Of a stretch of 36,554 nucleotides of DNA, positions 21,555 to 32,404 are shown one piece after another; the first letter of the stretch is position 1; every line of letters starts with the position of its first letter. This DNA comes from Zancudomyces culisetae (Eukaryota; Kickxellomycota; Harpellomycetes; Harpellales; Legeriomycetaceae): the NCBI GenBank assembly GCA_001969505.1, contig LSSK01001679.1, positions 1 to 36,554 of the forward strand. Direction: 5' to 3'. The translations under genes were made by a program, and so were the position numbers. Below the pieces are notes generated by a model. That model did not search any database and was not told where the DNA came from. It saw only the letters and a program-made list of their open reading frames with translations.

Positions 21555-24500
21555 TTATAGTGTAGATGTGAAAATTATATTATTGATTCTACTAGAAATC
21601 AGATCAACATGGCTATAATAATACGAATTTTGGTCATGGATATTGTTCTTGGCAACAGTTTTAGGGTCGCTGTGGCTTATGCTTTCCAGGATGTTATATA
21701 ATAGCGCCTTGATATATTTAGGCGACTCACCGTTCCTTAGAGCCTACAGCGCAAGCAAAAGAAAAATATGGTCATCAAAAAAATGATTACTTTGTGCTAA
21801 TAAAAAATTGTTACTGGATACTTGAACAAAGCTTACAATCTCAGCGCATAACGAAATCATATTAATGCTCGAATTCAAAGAAATACCCCGGTTTTGCTGA
21901 AATAGTTGTATAGCAGCGTGTCTCATCGCCATGTGCAAGTAGAAAAATGCAAGCTCTGGTCGGAAATCTACTTGGGTAGTTATTTATACAGAAGTTACAC
22001 TTTACATTTAGGATTGAACTAATAAAAATGCCATCCAAAGCACTGAAACATATTGTTAGCACTAAGACAGAAATATTACCTTTGAAATACCGCGAATATA
22101 CCAAGTAGAGATCAGTGAACAAATACTCCAAGTGATAGCCAATAATCAAAAACTTGAGTTCATGAAGTTCCTCAAAAACTCTGTGATCGTAGTTGACACC
22201 ATCGCCTTTTTTTACAATGTTTAATGTTTTGTTTTCTTTACGGATGCAATTGTTTCTTTCGCTCTACATAATCAAAACTCAAAGTTGACAAAATAATATA
22301 AAATAGAATAATACCCAAAAAAAAATGCAAATACTTAGTTGGTTTAATACTTACAATTTTTAAGCTGATTGCATCCAAACGAGCCTTTATATATATATGG
22401 TGCTGGTTTTCATCAATTGCCAACCTGCAGGTGGAATCCAACTCAGAAATTATGTCAAATTCTTTCAGCTCAGAGCTGAGTTGATTGGGAAGCCTTTCCA
22501 TGCTACTGTTAGTATGCAGAGATGCAAGTCTCGACATCAGTCTTACTCTGAAGCTATTTATATTTAAAACTCAAAGTTTGTTTGATTTTCAACAGTGAGT
22601 ATCGTAGAGAGTTTATATGATCATAGGTGTCAAGATTGAAAGGATGCTATTCAAATACCTTTGTATATAAAGCAAGCACGTGTGATTATGTTGTTCGTTG
22701 GCTACATTCATCGCTTCTTTCAAACTCTAATGTGTATAAGTGAATAAGTTGCAATGAGTTGAAGTAATGATTGGTAATATCGTTCGAACCATTTTAATAC
22801 TTGCCCATAGTTTTCAATATGGATTTCAAGAAAAGTCTCGTTTACGGTGTTAGTTTTTGGTATTTTAGAATTGAAATATTGGTAATCTTACATTAAATGA
22901 GATGATATAGAACCCGAAATTGTAATTCAAAATTGCAATATTCAGCAAGGCAAAGCAATAATGGTTCATTGTGCTGTCAAATTGTGATGCAGAAATCGGA
23001 GAATACACGGACTGGTGATTACTGTTGGAGAGTCCGCCATTAAGAAGTGGATGAAAAAGGTCTGCTCGGTTGCACGAATCGTAATTGTTGCGAAAGTAGT
23101 AGTAATTCCCGAATATGTCTACCCGTGGCGATTCGTGTGCATTGAGTAAACTGTATTGTCTATCGTTTTCATTTTCATTTTCGTTATCAGCACCATTAGA
23201 ATGAAAATTTGTAGCTCCATGCAGATAGTAGTTGCTATTTGCATTTATATCCAAATTCACAGCTAATCTTGGAGCCACAGTTATCAATCTTGACGAGTCA
23301 TACAGCAAATGTAGGTAATGCAACGCCTTCTCGTAATCCCGCTCATTTGCGTTATCGAGGAACTGTCGCAAATAACCATTATTTTTGTAATGCTCACGCA
23401 TATTTTCCGGTATAAAGTGCTTTGTGTTACTTTTCGAAGCTAGTGAGGTTAAAGTAAAGGTATATTGTTGGCTCAAAAATAGGAAAATGGTGTATAGTGA
23501 AAAATAAAAGGTGATAGCGGTTGTTTATCTTACCTGATTGCTGGTTATGAACGGGTTTGTTTGGAGTATCTATAGTCATTGTATAACCTACCGATCGTTC
23601 ACAAACTTATCAGCACAATATAGTGATAGAAAATGTACTAGTTAATATAAATGCTAAATAGGCCTAAATTAGTAGATATTTTTAATATGTAACTCACGAG
23701 AGTATTCAAAGAAAAACGTAAACACCCCTGCCATTGTATTTTTTAAGCGTTGATAATCGCTCAAAAACCGTTGAAAGCACTTTGTAATGCCAAAAAAATC
23801 AAGAAGATTAAATTGTAATACTGAAATTCGGACAAATGTTCCAAATAAACTGCCCTTATCCTAATGGTTGTATGTATTTATATGTATTTATAATCATTAA
23901 GAAAGAAGTTATATCAATCAGAAAAGGACAAATTTAACTATGGCTTAAGAAAAAAAAACACTTACCAATATCAAAAAAAAGTCAGGCTGCTCCTTTTCAT
24001 CAAAAAGAACAGGTCTATCTGACCCTTCTTCTTTGTCATCATCAATCTTTGGGTAGAACAGGCTATCTAGATCTATAGTTTGTTAATATTGATTAATTTC
24101 TTAGTCTTCCATGTTGCTGAAATTAAATCCGAACTTTTTATCGTATAATTCAGTATTACATTGAGAATAAAACCATATATAGTAAAATAAAAAATGTATA
24201 TATGATAAAAATACATGGCACATCACTAAATAAAATACCTTTAAAGAACTCAATGAACATATCAACACAGTCAAGTCTTTCAAGCTATATGGTAATGATA
24301 GTTATAGTTATACCGTCACACAATTTTAATCAAAAGACCTCTAAATAAAATGTAGAGAAATAGAGCAAATGGTAATATATACAAACAGGTCAGAAGTGGA
24401 GTAAAATTGAAATTGAAGTTCAGACTCGAGCAATACTTGTCAATTGTGTACACAAGCGATGTAAACTATTGTCTTATCTACGAAAAATTTACCTGTTCAA

Positions 24501-24883
24501 ATATATACGTGGAAAACGATGAATGAGGCTCGAGGAGTTCAAGAAATTCGTGCTCATGAAACAAGATATTGCTTTGAGTAGAGTTGTCCCTCTCGATTAA
24601 ATCGTCATTTCCGTGGTCGTTTTCACCCTCACTTTTGCTCTTACACACATTCTCTAGACCGTCTGACTTGTTCTATTGTATTACAAGAATAGTTATATGT
24701 ATGGTATCATGCTAGTATTGAAAAGTGGGGAAAAATTACCGGAATGCTTACCAGGATATCAATTAGTAACAACGCCAGTTCAGTGTTAGAATCCGAAGCT
24801 TCCAGCTGTTGAGTGGCATGTGTGCAGTAGACTGTTATTGCAGACAGCACAATAAGTGTTGAAATATCGAGTTTTTCATCCAT
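21555..24883 (-). CDS. APC5: Anaphase-promoting complex subunit 5, 13 exons
   Basis: Modelled as 676 residues (yeast Apc5 is about 685). Exons: 24883-24752, 24672-24493, 24284-24239, 24072-23966, 23860-23698, 23605-23534, 23439-22892, 22726-22659, 22553-22355, 22263-22091, 22042-22006, 21953-21837, 21743-21555. Apc5 is a TPR scaffold subunit of the APC/C ubiquitin ligase. The family signature is clear: EKALHYLHLLYDSS, then after an Asn/Glu-rich insert ALLNIAILNYNFGFY, then SLKEAMNVANEQHNHTCLL across two junctions. Every junction keeps the frame. Three acceptors are less certain (exon 6 AAG at 23607-23606; exon 11; exon 12 GAG at 21955-21954). The 48-nt intron before exon 11 uses GTATTT and an ideal TGCTAAC 12 nt before CAG. 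Confidence 0.88.
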
Positions 24884-25147
24884 AATAACTAAAACACTCT
24901 ATACTTTCTGTTCCTTTCCTCTTTCCTTTTTTCCCTCCCTCTTTTTTTCATTTTCATTCTGATTTTTTAATTGGTACTTTATTATACAAAGTTTAGTAAA
25001 GTGAACGAAAAATATCCATCAATCATTTTGCTTATGGAAATGATAGGGTATTTTTGTTTATTGATTTTAAAGTTTGGTAAAAACAAATGTAAAGCAACAC
25101 TGATTTAAAGCATAAAATAAACACTAAATAACATAAAAAATAGAAGC
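24884..25147. promoter_or_regulatory. APC5 promoter / CYK3 3' flank
   Basis: 264 bp separating the CYK3 stop from the APC5 start on the minus strand. It includes a long pyrimidine tract (about 24911-24949 on the plus strand). No gene is seen. Confidence 0.5.
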
Positions 25148-28100
25148 TCAGCTACAATTATATAGCGCAATTGGAACCCATCCATCACTGTCGCTGTGGC
25201 AGCATATTACCCAGAATCCTCGTTCTCTAACAGTATAGGTAAGCGAATAGGTAAAGTCTGAAACGTTATATACAAACTTAATGGGATGGTTTGATGGGCT
25301 TTTCAGAAGAATCTTGTAGTGCTGGATAGTCGAGTTTGGTGATGGTTGTTTTTTGTGCTTTGATTTCGATGAATTACTGACGCCTTTATTTCCAACCCTA
25401 CTGCCATTGCCATCGCCATTGCCATCGCCACCACTACCATTAGAATTAGTATTATTACCAAGTGAGGGTGACGAAATTATTGATTCCACGGGCTTGACCA
25501 CAAAGTTGACAATTTCACCTATACTAAACTTATAATTCATCGGAGATTTTATGTAAAACTCTGTGGGGAAGAAATGGTTAACTAGTGTAAATCTACCCAC
25601 ACTAGTTGATAGCGCCGGCTGGCTGATGCTAGAACTGCTGCCATTTGTGTTTCCGTTTCCGTTACTAATGCTATTGCTAAGAGAGGCTATGGACCCATTG
25701 TGCTCCATTGGTGATTTGGGGCGTTTTCTCATTATACCGCTGGCATTACCAAGAGCGTTTGATGTAGCTCTAGCAGCAGCAGCAGCGCGATGGTGGAAGG
25801 GAATAATCGCCGCCAACTCATAAGTCGCAGAGTTTGGTGCACCAATAACACGTGGCTGATATTCCAGCAGTGGATTACTGAGAGCTGAAATACCATCAGA
25901 GGTAGTTGGTGTCTTGGAATTTATCGAATCGGCTGGGGATAGCGGATAAAGACTCGAATTGGTATCACTGTTCTGTTTGCTGGAATGTGAAGTCAAAAAC
26001 GACATTGCACTCGAAGGTCTCTTAATGGTAAAATTCAATATAGATCTTTTTATGGAAGATTTGGTGCTGGAGGAGTCAGAGTTTCTGGAAGTGGGGGTCA
26101 CGGAAAATGAAGATACCGAATTTGTGCGACGGTTGGGTCGTATTGATCCCTTTTGCTTGATTTGTTGCGAAGATAACAGAGTACTGTTGCGGTTGATGGA
26201 GTATGTGCCCTTGTTGTTATACAGGGTGTCGAAGGATTTCTTGTATTTTACAGATGTCTTTGTAGCTGAAGAAGAAAAAGAAAAGGGGAAAGAGGATGAA
26301 GATTGTGGCGGAGAGGACAGCGAGCTAGGATTTGCTGAATCCATTTCAAGCAACAGTTCTTTTTGCTGCGCCTTAGACAAGTGACAGGGTCGCTTACCCA
26401 CGTAGATTTTGATCAGCCCATAATGTTCACTGCGAATGACACTACCAACTAGCACTTTGGCCATGCGCTTATGGTTGATATTCATACATTGCACAAGTAG
26501 CGGGATCTTAGCCAAAAGATTGGTTTGGTTGAACGTTTTAGATGACGCATTTGCACCATATGCTTCTAGTTCTGCGTAAAAGCCAAAGGACTCGTCCTTG
26601 CAGCACATGACTAGCGGGAAAGTCTTGTCCGCCTCAAACTGCAAAATAAACGATGATCCAATGTTCAAAAATCGCAGCTGGGAGTTGAAATACCCTGAAC
26701 GTACATATGGTAGTTCCCAAAATAGGTTGTACGGAAGCACTGGCTCGATGAACTGAAAATTAGTTGGATCAGATGGGTAGTGAGTGTAGATCAGTAGCCG
26801 CGGCGACACCAAAAAGAACCAGTCATCACGCTCGTTGCGTGGGTTGTGTGGATGCGAAATGCTGGCACAGCAACAGCATACAAATCTGTATTCACCAGAA
26901 ATACATACGGCATTCCATGCGTGGTTGGGGTATTTGGGCTGGTAATTACCTACTATCAGACTGTCGGGGTGCGGCGCTGGCTGCTTTAGATACCCATGTA
27001 CCACGTAACACTCAATTCCCAACGCTATACACATACTCTCAAACAAATATGCCATTCCTACTCCCCGTGATCGTCGCTTGCGAAATACTGTCTCGGGCAG
27101 TTCCAGCGCATGCAAGTGCATACGGTCCTCTACCATTCCCACATCTGCACTTGTGTCCAGCTGGATATGTGTTGTGATCCATATATACAATGCTCGCACC
27201 TGCTGCGCCACATTGTCCTTAAACGGCCGTCCCAAAATCTGCCGTGCCAACGCCTCGATCGATATCCGGCTGCTGCTATTTCCGCTATTCTGTGTATTGC
27301 TGGCCTGCCGTATCAATGTATCTACTTTGCTCCAATCACTACTTTCTATCTGTGTCACTTTGCTCTGCGCTTTCACCACTGCTCTGGTCGCCTTGACTTC
27401 GGAAATCGCACCATTCACACTTTGTCGCACCACACTAGTTTCTTCAAATTCGCTCCGCCTGTCCCTCATTAATACTTCTACATCTCCTGTATTTATCCCA
27501 CTAATGGTCTTTGGTATCGCTGATATTCCCTCTCCATCATCGGCCGCTGTCATCCTGATCATCTCGCTCGCATTTCCAACACCGCCACGCATCTCCATTG
27601 CTGATTGAGGTCGTGGCGGTAACATTGGTCTACCCAGACTACTTCCTGCTCTTACTGGTGCTCTAGGTTCCGGAAATGCCGATCCTACCGTCATCCCTGT
27701 CACAGGTATTGGTGTTGGTACTGTCATTGTTGCTGGTACTGACATTGGAGTAGACATTGGGGTTGATACTGATGACTGCACTTGCATTTGAGATGCCAAG
27801 CCATGTGCCTCTACTGGGTTGTGTTTGCCCTGATATATCATTGGTTGGCTTGGTCCTGGCATTTGCGGTGCTATTGTTCTGTTGGTACCATAACCCCTTG
27901 CCATTCTATTATTGACTGTACTCGTTCGGCTAATCCCATTGGTATTTTCATTGCCGTTGAACCTACCATACCCATCTACAACCGAACCTACCTGGCTACC
28001 TACCGCACTACCTGACCCCACTGTACCTCCATTCTCACCATAATACCCCATTGCACTTGCTCGAATACTATTGTGTATTGGTCCTTGGTTACTATACATT

Positions 28101-31006
28101 GAATGTGGTCTGCTATTTCCTACAAACGGTCTCCTTTGTGTATACCCTACTCCACCATTCTGAACATACCCTACCCCATTGGTATTGGTGCTATTGACTG
28201 TGTTGTTATTATACCCAGGAGGCCCAAATGGAGCTGGGGGTGCAAAGGTTGATTGTGTGTGCTGATATGGCTGTTGTAGGTGTCCTCCGTTCCCTGAAAT
28301 AGGTTGCGGCTGCATAGAATGTTGTTGGATAGTTTGGGGCTGGATAAATGGTTGGTGGATAGAATGCTGTCTAATTGGGTGAGATTGAACAGCCTGTTGC
28401 TGATATTGGTTCCGCCTTGGTGGTGGCTTTGGCAATTCCTTCCTTCTCTGGGTTTGCATTGCTGAGGATGGCTGTCCCAGATTGCTGCTATTTGCTCTTT
28501 GAATTTCGTTTTTAATAAACTCCTTTGCACTATTCGCGTCATGTATTGCCGTTTGGCTTCCCACCTCATAAAGATAATTTGCCCCATCTCCATTTTTCTC
28601 GTGTTCCGCTACTTGAACCTTGCTTGCTCGCATCGAAAACACATTCTCTCCGTAATTTGCACCATTTGCGCCGGAAATAGTCGCAGCAGCACTTCCAAAA
28701 TCCATTTTTTCATCTATCTTCACATTATTTTCTATAATAGGCTTTCCTTCCTTGATAACCATGCTATTATTCCGAAGTAGTGTGGCTAAATTACTGAGCG
28801 CAGGTTGTCTTGGCCCAATTGGTCGTTTTTCTACTCTTTGTTTAACCACGATTTCGGCTGGTGCTACCTCTTCCCTTATCTGCCGTCCCTCATTTTCCGC
28901 TACTCTTATCTGATGTACAGCTACTCCAGAAGTCGTGCTCGTTTTTGGTACCAAAGTACGCATAGATTTAGAATCCAGTGCTGCACTAAACTGTGTCTCT
29001 CGCCGTTTCTCTCGAGTTGTTCTCTTTGACTTCTGTGGGGTTTCACGTGCCTTATTCCTTTTCGCACGCGCCTGTTTCCTATTTATATTTAACTTGGTTC
29101 CAATTGACACTTCAGAATCAGTTGTAAATCCACTAAGATTGTCACTGCTTGAATGTATATCCCCGTCTTCACTTCCCGATTCTTGACTTTCTTCATCTTC
29201 GCCTATCACACCGGTTTTGTTTTCTCTCTCGTTTTCGTTTTCACCTTCGTCGCTTATACACAGACTGTATCTTTCTTTCTGGTACCTTTCATTCAGGTTG
29301 CTTAGTGTTACATCCTGTCTCAACCCACTCTGATGCTTCTGTTTATTCCTATCCCTTTCAGCCCGAGTCCGAAGTATTCTTGTATAAAGCCCCTCAGGCT
29401 CGCTTGCTCTTTCTTCACTGCCAATCTTGTTGATACTAGTACTACTATTACTGTTGCTGTGACTTTTTTTGATAACGTCACTATCACTGTCTCTGCTAGC
29501 CGTGGTGGAGGTCGTACTTAGTACTGACTTGCTTTTGGAGCCACTTTTACTGTATCGAAGGCTATTTTCTCTAATCAATTCAATTGTGCTGTTACTTAGA
29601 CTAGCCAACCGCAGTTTTGGCCTTGCATTACCCTCTATTTGTCCGACCGACCGGTTGAGCATGTCCGCTTTCAAATGTGCGCCAATAAGGGTTTTTGAAC
29701 CGTTAATGTCAGCCATATTTTTTTCCAGCTCAGATTTTCCCTGTTTTGTCCCGTAAGTGCTGTCAATTTTTGCCCCTCCAGCTTCTAGTGTAGGCAGCGT
29801 CTCAGTTTTTAGCCTTGTATCGCCTTTAAGTGTTAGTATAGCCTCATCAGGCTGATCAGGCTCATCAACCTCATCAACCTCATCAACCTCATCTATCCTT
29901 TTGTCCGGTTGAATAGCTATCTGCTTCTCTGAAACAGTTTGGGTTTCCCCTTTTTCTTTTTTTTCAGTTTCCACAATCTCGCCAATATTCTCTTCTTCCT
30001 CGACCTCACTCATGCTATCTATATTACTTGTGCCTTTTGACTTTTCGTTGTCAGCTTTAGCGATCTCTTTGTCTAGGTCTGTGTAATCACCTAGTTCTTT
30101 ATATCTCCTTACATACTCTTCAGCTGCTCGTCTAATTCCAGAGTCAATACTTGACTCTGTCTCTTCGCTCAAATATCCATATTTCCTGTTATTTTCGTCT
30201 GTTTCACAGTTGCTCTCTTGCTCACTTTCCTCTTCTTCACTGCTACTGGATGGAATAATTTTTTCTCTACTAACGCCATACATTTCTTGCATATATACAC
30301 TCTCTTTCTTGCTTTTGGCGTCACCAACTCCTTTGTTTATTGCTTCAAGAGGCCTCGTTGGGCTTTTTTCATTATCCACCGCGTTTTCTTGCTTGGTTCC
30401 TATATATTTTCCATTTTTTGAGTACCATTCCGGATACTCTGCGTACTTCATTTGAATTTTAACGGGCATTTTTGGAGGCATTTCTAATACCTTCTTGTTG
30501 TGCTTTTCAATATCAGCAAAATGCAACAGTTGGCTTGCAAAATCTTGAAATTCATGCATTTCTGTCTCACTTTGCTCTAAATTTGTACTCTTGATTTCCC
30601 TTTTTACTGAGCCTGTATTCGAAATTACCGTAAATGTATGCATTTTCCTCGATGCATTTTTCACTCCGGTTGAAGACACCTCATACCCATCACCGCTTCC
30701 CTCTTTTATATCAGATCCACTCCTGATCCCACCTCCACCATACAAATCCACCCCATTGGTATAGCTATCACCATTTTCATTTTTATAATACAGTTCTCGT
30801 AGTGTTTCTTCAGAAACCTCCGTTTCTTTTACAAGGCAGCTCGGAAAAAGACCATCTTCATTTGTCCTTATCACTCGTCCTCTCCACCAATTGCTATCCA
30901 CGTCATCCAACACCTCTATTATATCACCCTTTTCAAACGGCAAATCACCCCCCTCTCCTGTGATAAACCGATATGTTGCTTCTACAAATCTTGGCCTCTT
31001 TAACAT
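25148..31006 (-). CDS. CYK3: Cytokinesis protein Cyk3: SH3 plus transglutaminase-like domain
   Basis: Intronless, 1952 residues, about twice the Saccharomyces protein. Cyk3 acts at the actomyosin ring and division septum, promoting chitin synthase activation with Inn1/Hof1. An N-terminal SH3 domain (about 4-62: GDLPFEKGDIIEVLD, NWWRGRV, GLFPSCLV) is followed by some 1200 residues of low complexity with Pro-rich segments (RRKELPKPPPRRN) and acidic repeats (EVDEVDEVDEPDQPDE). A transglutaminase-like domain (about 1275-1430) follows: ALYIWITTHIQLD, RSRGVGMAYLF, NHAWNAV. The His is present (His1362), but the catalytic Cys is Gly1317 and the Asp position is Cys1377 in a CCCC run, so it is a pseudoenzyme. 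The C-terminal third is Ser/Asn-rich with a terminal beta-rich module. Many antisense ORFs here are shadows. Confidence 0.93.
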   Translation of the reverse strand: MLKRPRFVEATYRFITGEGGDLPFEKGDIIEVLDDVDSNWWRGRVIRTNEDGLFPSCLVKETEVSEETLRELYYKNENGDSYTNGVDLYGGGGIRSGSDIKEGSGDGYEVSSTGVKNASRKMHTFTVISNTGSVKREIKSTNLEQSETEMHEFQDFASQLLHFADIEKHNKKVLEMPPKMPVKIQMKYAEYPEWYSKNGKYIGTKQENAVDNEKSPTRPLEAINKGVGDAKSKKESVYMQEMYGVSREKIIPSSSSEEEESEQESNCETDENNRKYGYLSEETESSIDSGIRRAAEEYVRRYKELGDYTDLDKEIAKADNEKSKGTSNIDSMSEVEEEENIGEIVETEKKEKGETQTVSEKQIAIQPDKRIDEVDEVDEVDEPDQPDEAILTLKGDTRLKTETLPTLEAGGAKIDSTYGTKQGKSELEKNMADINGSKTLIGAHLKADMLNRSVGQIEGNARPKLRLASLSNSTIELIRENSLRYSKSGSKSKSVLSTTSTTASRDSDSDVIKKSHSNSNSSTSINKIGSEERASEPEGLYTRILRTRAERDRNKQKHQSGLRQDVTLSNLNERYQKERYSLCISDEGENENERENKTGVIGEDEESQESGSEDGDIHSSSDNLSGFTTDSEVSIGTKLNINRKQARAKRNKARETPQKSKRTTREKRRETQFSAALDSKSMRTLVPKTSTTSGVAVHQIRVAENEGRQIREEVAPAEIVVKQRVEKRPIGPRQPALSNLATLLRNNSMVIKEGKPIIENNVKIDEKMDFGSAAATISGANGANYGENVFSMRASKVQVAEHEKNGDGANYLYEVGSQTAIHDANSAKEFIKNEIQRANSSNLGQPSSAMQTQRRKELPKPPPRRNQYQQQAVQSHPIRQHSIHQPFIQPQTIQQHSMQPQPISGNGGHLQQPYQHTQSTFAPPAPFGPPGYNNNTVNSTNTNGVGYVQNGGVGYTQRRPFVGNSRPHSMYSNQGPIHNSIRASAMGYYGENGGTVGSGSAVGSQVGSVVDGYGRFNGNENTNGISRTSTVNNRMARGYGTNRTIAPQMPGPSQPMIYQGKHNPVEAHGLASQMQVQSSVSTPMSTPMSVPATMTVPTPIPVTGMTVGSAFPEPRAPVRAGSSLGRPMLPPRPQSAMEMRGGVGNASEMIRMTAADDGEGISAIPKTISGINTGDVEVLMRDRRSEFEETSVVRQSVNGAISEVKATRAVVKAQSKVTQIESSDWSKVDTLIRQASNTQNSGNSSSRISIEALARQILGRPFKDNVAQQVRALYIWITTHIQLDTSADVGMVEDRMHLHALELPETVFRKRRSRGVGMAYLFESMCIALGIECYVVHGYLKQPAPHPDSLIVGNYQPKYPNHAWNAVCISGEYRFVCCCCASISHPHNPRNERDDWFFLVSPRLLIYTHYPSDPTNFQFIEPVLPYNLFWELPYVRSGYFNSQLRFLNIGSSFILQFEADKTFPLVMCCKDESFGFYAELEAYGANASSKTFNQTNLLAKIPLLVQCMNINHKRMAKVLVGSVIRSEHYGLIKIYVGKRPCHLSKAQQKELLLEMDSANPSSLSSPPQSSSSFPFSFSSSATKTSVKYKKSFDTLYNNKGTYSINRNSTLLSSQQIKQKGSIRPNRRTNSVSSFSVTPTSRNSDSSSTKSSIKRSILNFTIKRPSSAMSFLTSHSSKQNSDTNSSLYPLSPADSINSKTPTTSDGISALSNPLLEYQPRVIGAPNSATYELAAIIPFHHRAAAAARATSNALGNASGIMRKRPKSPMEHNGSIASLSNSISNGNGNTNGSSSSISQPALSTSVGRFTLVNHFFPTEFYIKSPMNYKFSIGEIVNFVVKPVESIISSPSLGNNTNSNGSGGDGNGDGNGSRVGNKGVSNSSKSKHKKQPSPNSTIQHYKILLKSPSNHPIKFVYNVSDFTYSLTYTVRERGFWVICCHSDSDGWVPIALYNCS

Positions 31007-32404
31007 TTATTTAGATGCTTTAATTCTCTCTTTCCTTTTGTATTCCACGCGTGTCAAAGGCAAAATCTTTTCTTTTTATCGAGTGGGAGGTCGGAAGAAC
31101 AAAGTTGTTTGCTTTTGTAGCAATGCTTGAAAGTATGAATTTGAATTGGCTTTTTTCACTAAAAGACAACTCGTTTAAAATTCTGAATCTTTTATGGCGT
31201 ATCCCAAAAGGTTCCTAAATAGAGTGCAGTCTTGCAAAAAAATAAATAAATGATAATAAATAAAAGACAGCTTCGTCGCAGTTGTTTACGTGAGGTTCAA
31301 AGCAACAATCTTTACTTTTTTCTGTTTTTATGGCCGAGCTGTCTTGATCTTGGATATGCCTCTAGGTTATTTTCAACGGGTCCTCGCATGTATACACTCT
31401 TATCGCTTTTTTCTACCACGAGTCTTTGATTAGATAACCTTTTTAACAATCTAATTAGAAACAAGATATAACATGAACTACGTCTCGTCTTGTTCTTTCT
31501 ATCTTTTCTGTTAGCTCCAAGTAGTATTGACACCCTTCTACTTTTTTGTTAGTATACTCTTTGATGGTGGTTTGGTTTATTTATTTATTTATATTTCAGA
31601 ATATCAATATTGCTTTTTGTTTTATTATTTTCAAAGTAATGTTTTAGGTTTTCGACCATTTATCTTAACTAACCTTATTTATCGCGAAAGTAAGTTGCAC
31701 GCAAGTGTATTGTCAACACAATTCAACCAAGAATTTACATAATTCACGTATAAATAAGTATTGATTTTCGTATTATTGACATTATATAAATTTAGCCAAT
31801 AAACTGTGTATTTTAATAGCTTTTTGTTTACCTTAGCTTTGGTCGATTTCCCAAAACTAAATCCGAGATTTACCCAAAAATTAATTGGATAATGGTGTTT
31901 TGATACTAAAGTTGGTGAAAAAAGAATTTCTTGCGGACATTTGCCATAAAGAACTCCGCCATTAATACTTAATAGTCTTACAACTAAATCATCGTAATTA
32001 AGATTAAAACTCTACTTGGTTATTCGAGTGGTATATTTACAGAGTTGGTTTATAGCTTTGAATAAAGCTGGGGGCTAATCAACCCAATAAAACGACCAAA
32101 TGATAGTTATATCTCGGACAAACTCGACACAGTCTAGCCATCTTCATTGTATCTTTACCTTTATTTTCATATCAATATGCTTTTATGGTTTCTTGAGATT
32201 GATGGAATGCTTTATACGTTATTCTGAGTACAAATCAAATATAATTTTACCAAGATGGTGACCATAGCGCAAATGATAGTAATTATCACTTTTTATATAT
32301 TAATAATTATATGTATTTATCTATCTTTTATAAAAATGACAAGAATGTTCAATGAATTATGCTAATAAAAGCAGAAGTTCGAAAATCAACCACAAAGTTG
32401 ACAA
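31007..32404. other. CYK3 upstream region with a possible spliced small gene
   Basis: On the minus strand a textbook branch site TACTAAC followed by AAAAAAGTAG (about 31550-31534 region) precedes a 3' exon open for 76 codons to TAA at 31312. The exon is Lys/Arg-rich (NRKDRKNKTRRSSC; SVYMRGPVENNLEAYPRSRQ). A possible first exon with ATG lies near 31780. I cannot name the product. The rest, 31800-32404, shows no gene. Confidence 0.35.
31312..31542 (-). CDS. Possible 3' exon of an unnamed basic protein
   Basis: Open frame of about 76 codons directly after a consensus branch site (TACTAAC) and AG acceptor, ending in a Lys-rich tail (GHKNRKK). It has no in-frame ATG near its start, as expected for an internal or terminal exon. 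A 5' exon beginning MSIIRKSILIYT near 31780 would join in phase through a GTGAAT donor, but that donor is weak. It lies 306 bp upstream of the CYK3 start on the same strand. Function unknown. Confidence 0.35.
   Translation of the reverse strand, partial: SRRVSILLGANRKDRKNKTRRSSCYILFLIRLLKRLSNQRLVVEKSDKSVYMRGPVENNLEAYPRSRQLGHKNRKK

Noticed and set aside
25353-31130. Many plus-strand ORFs of 60-176 codons across this region
   Set aside because: They are antisense frames of the CYK3 gene, whose domains fix the minus-strand reading; none has a recognisable domain.
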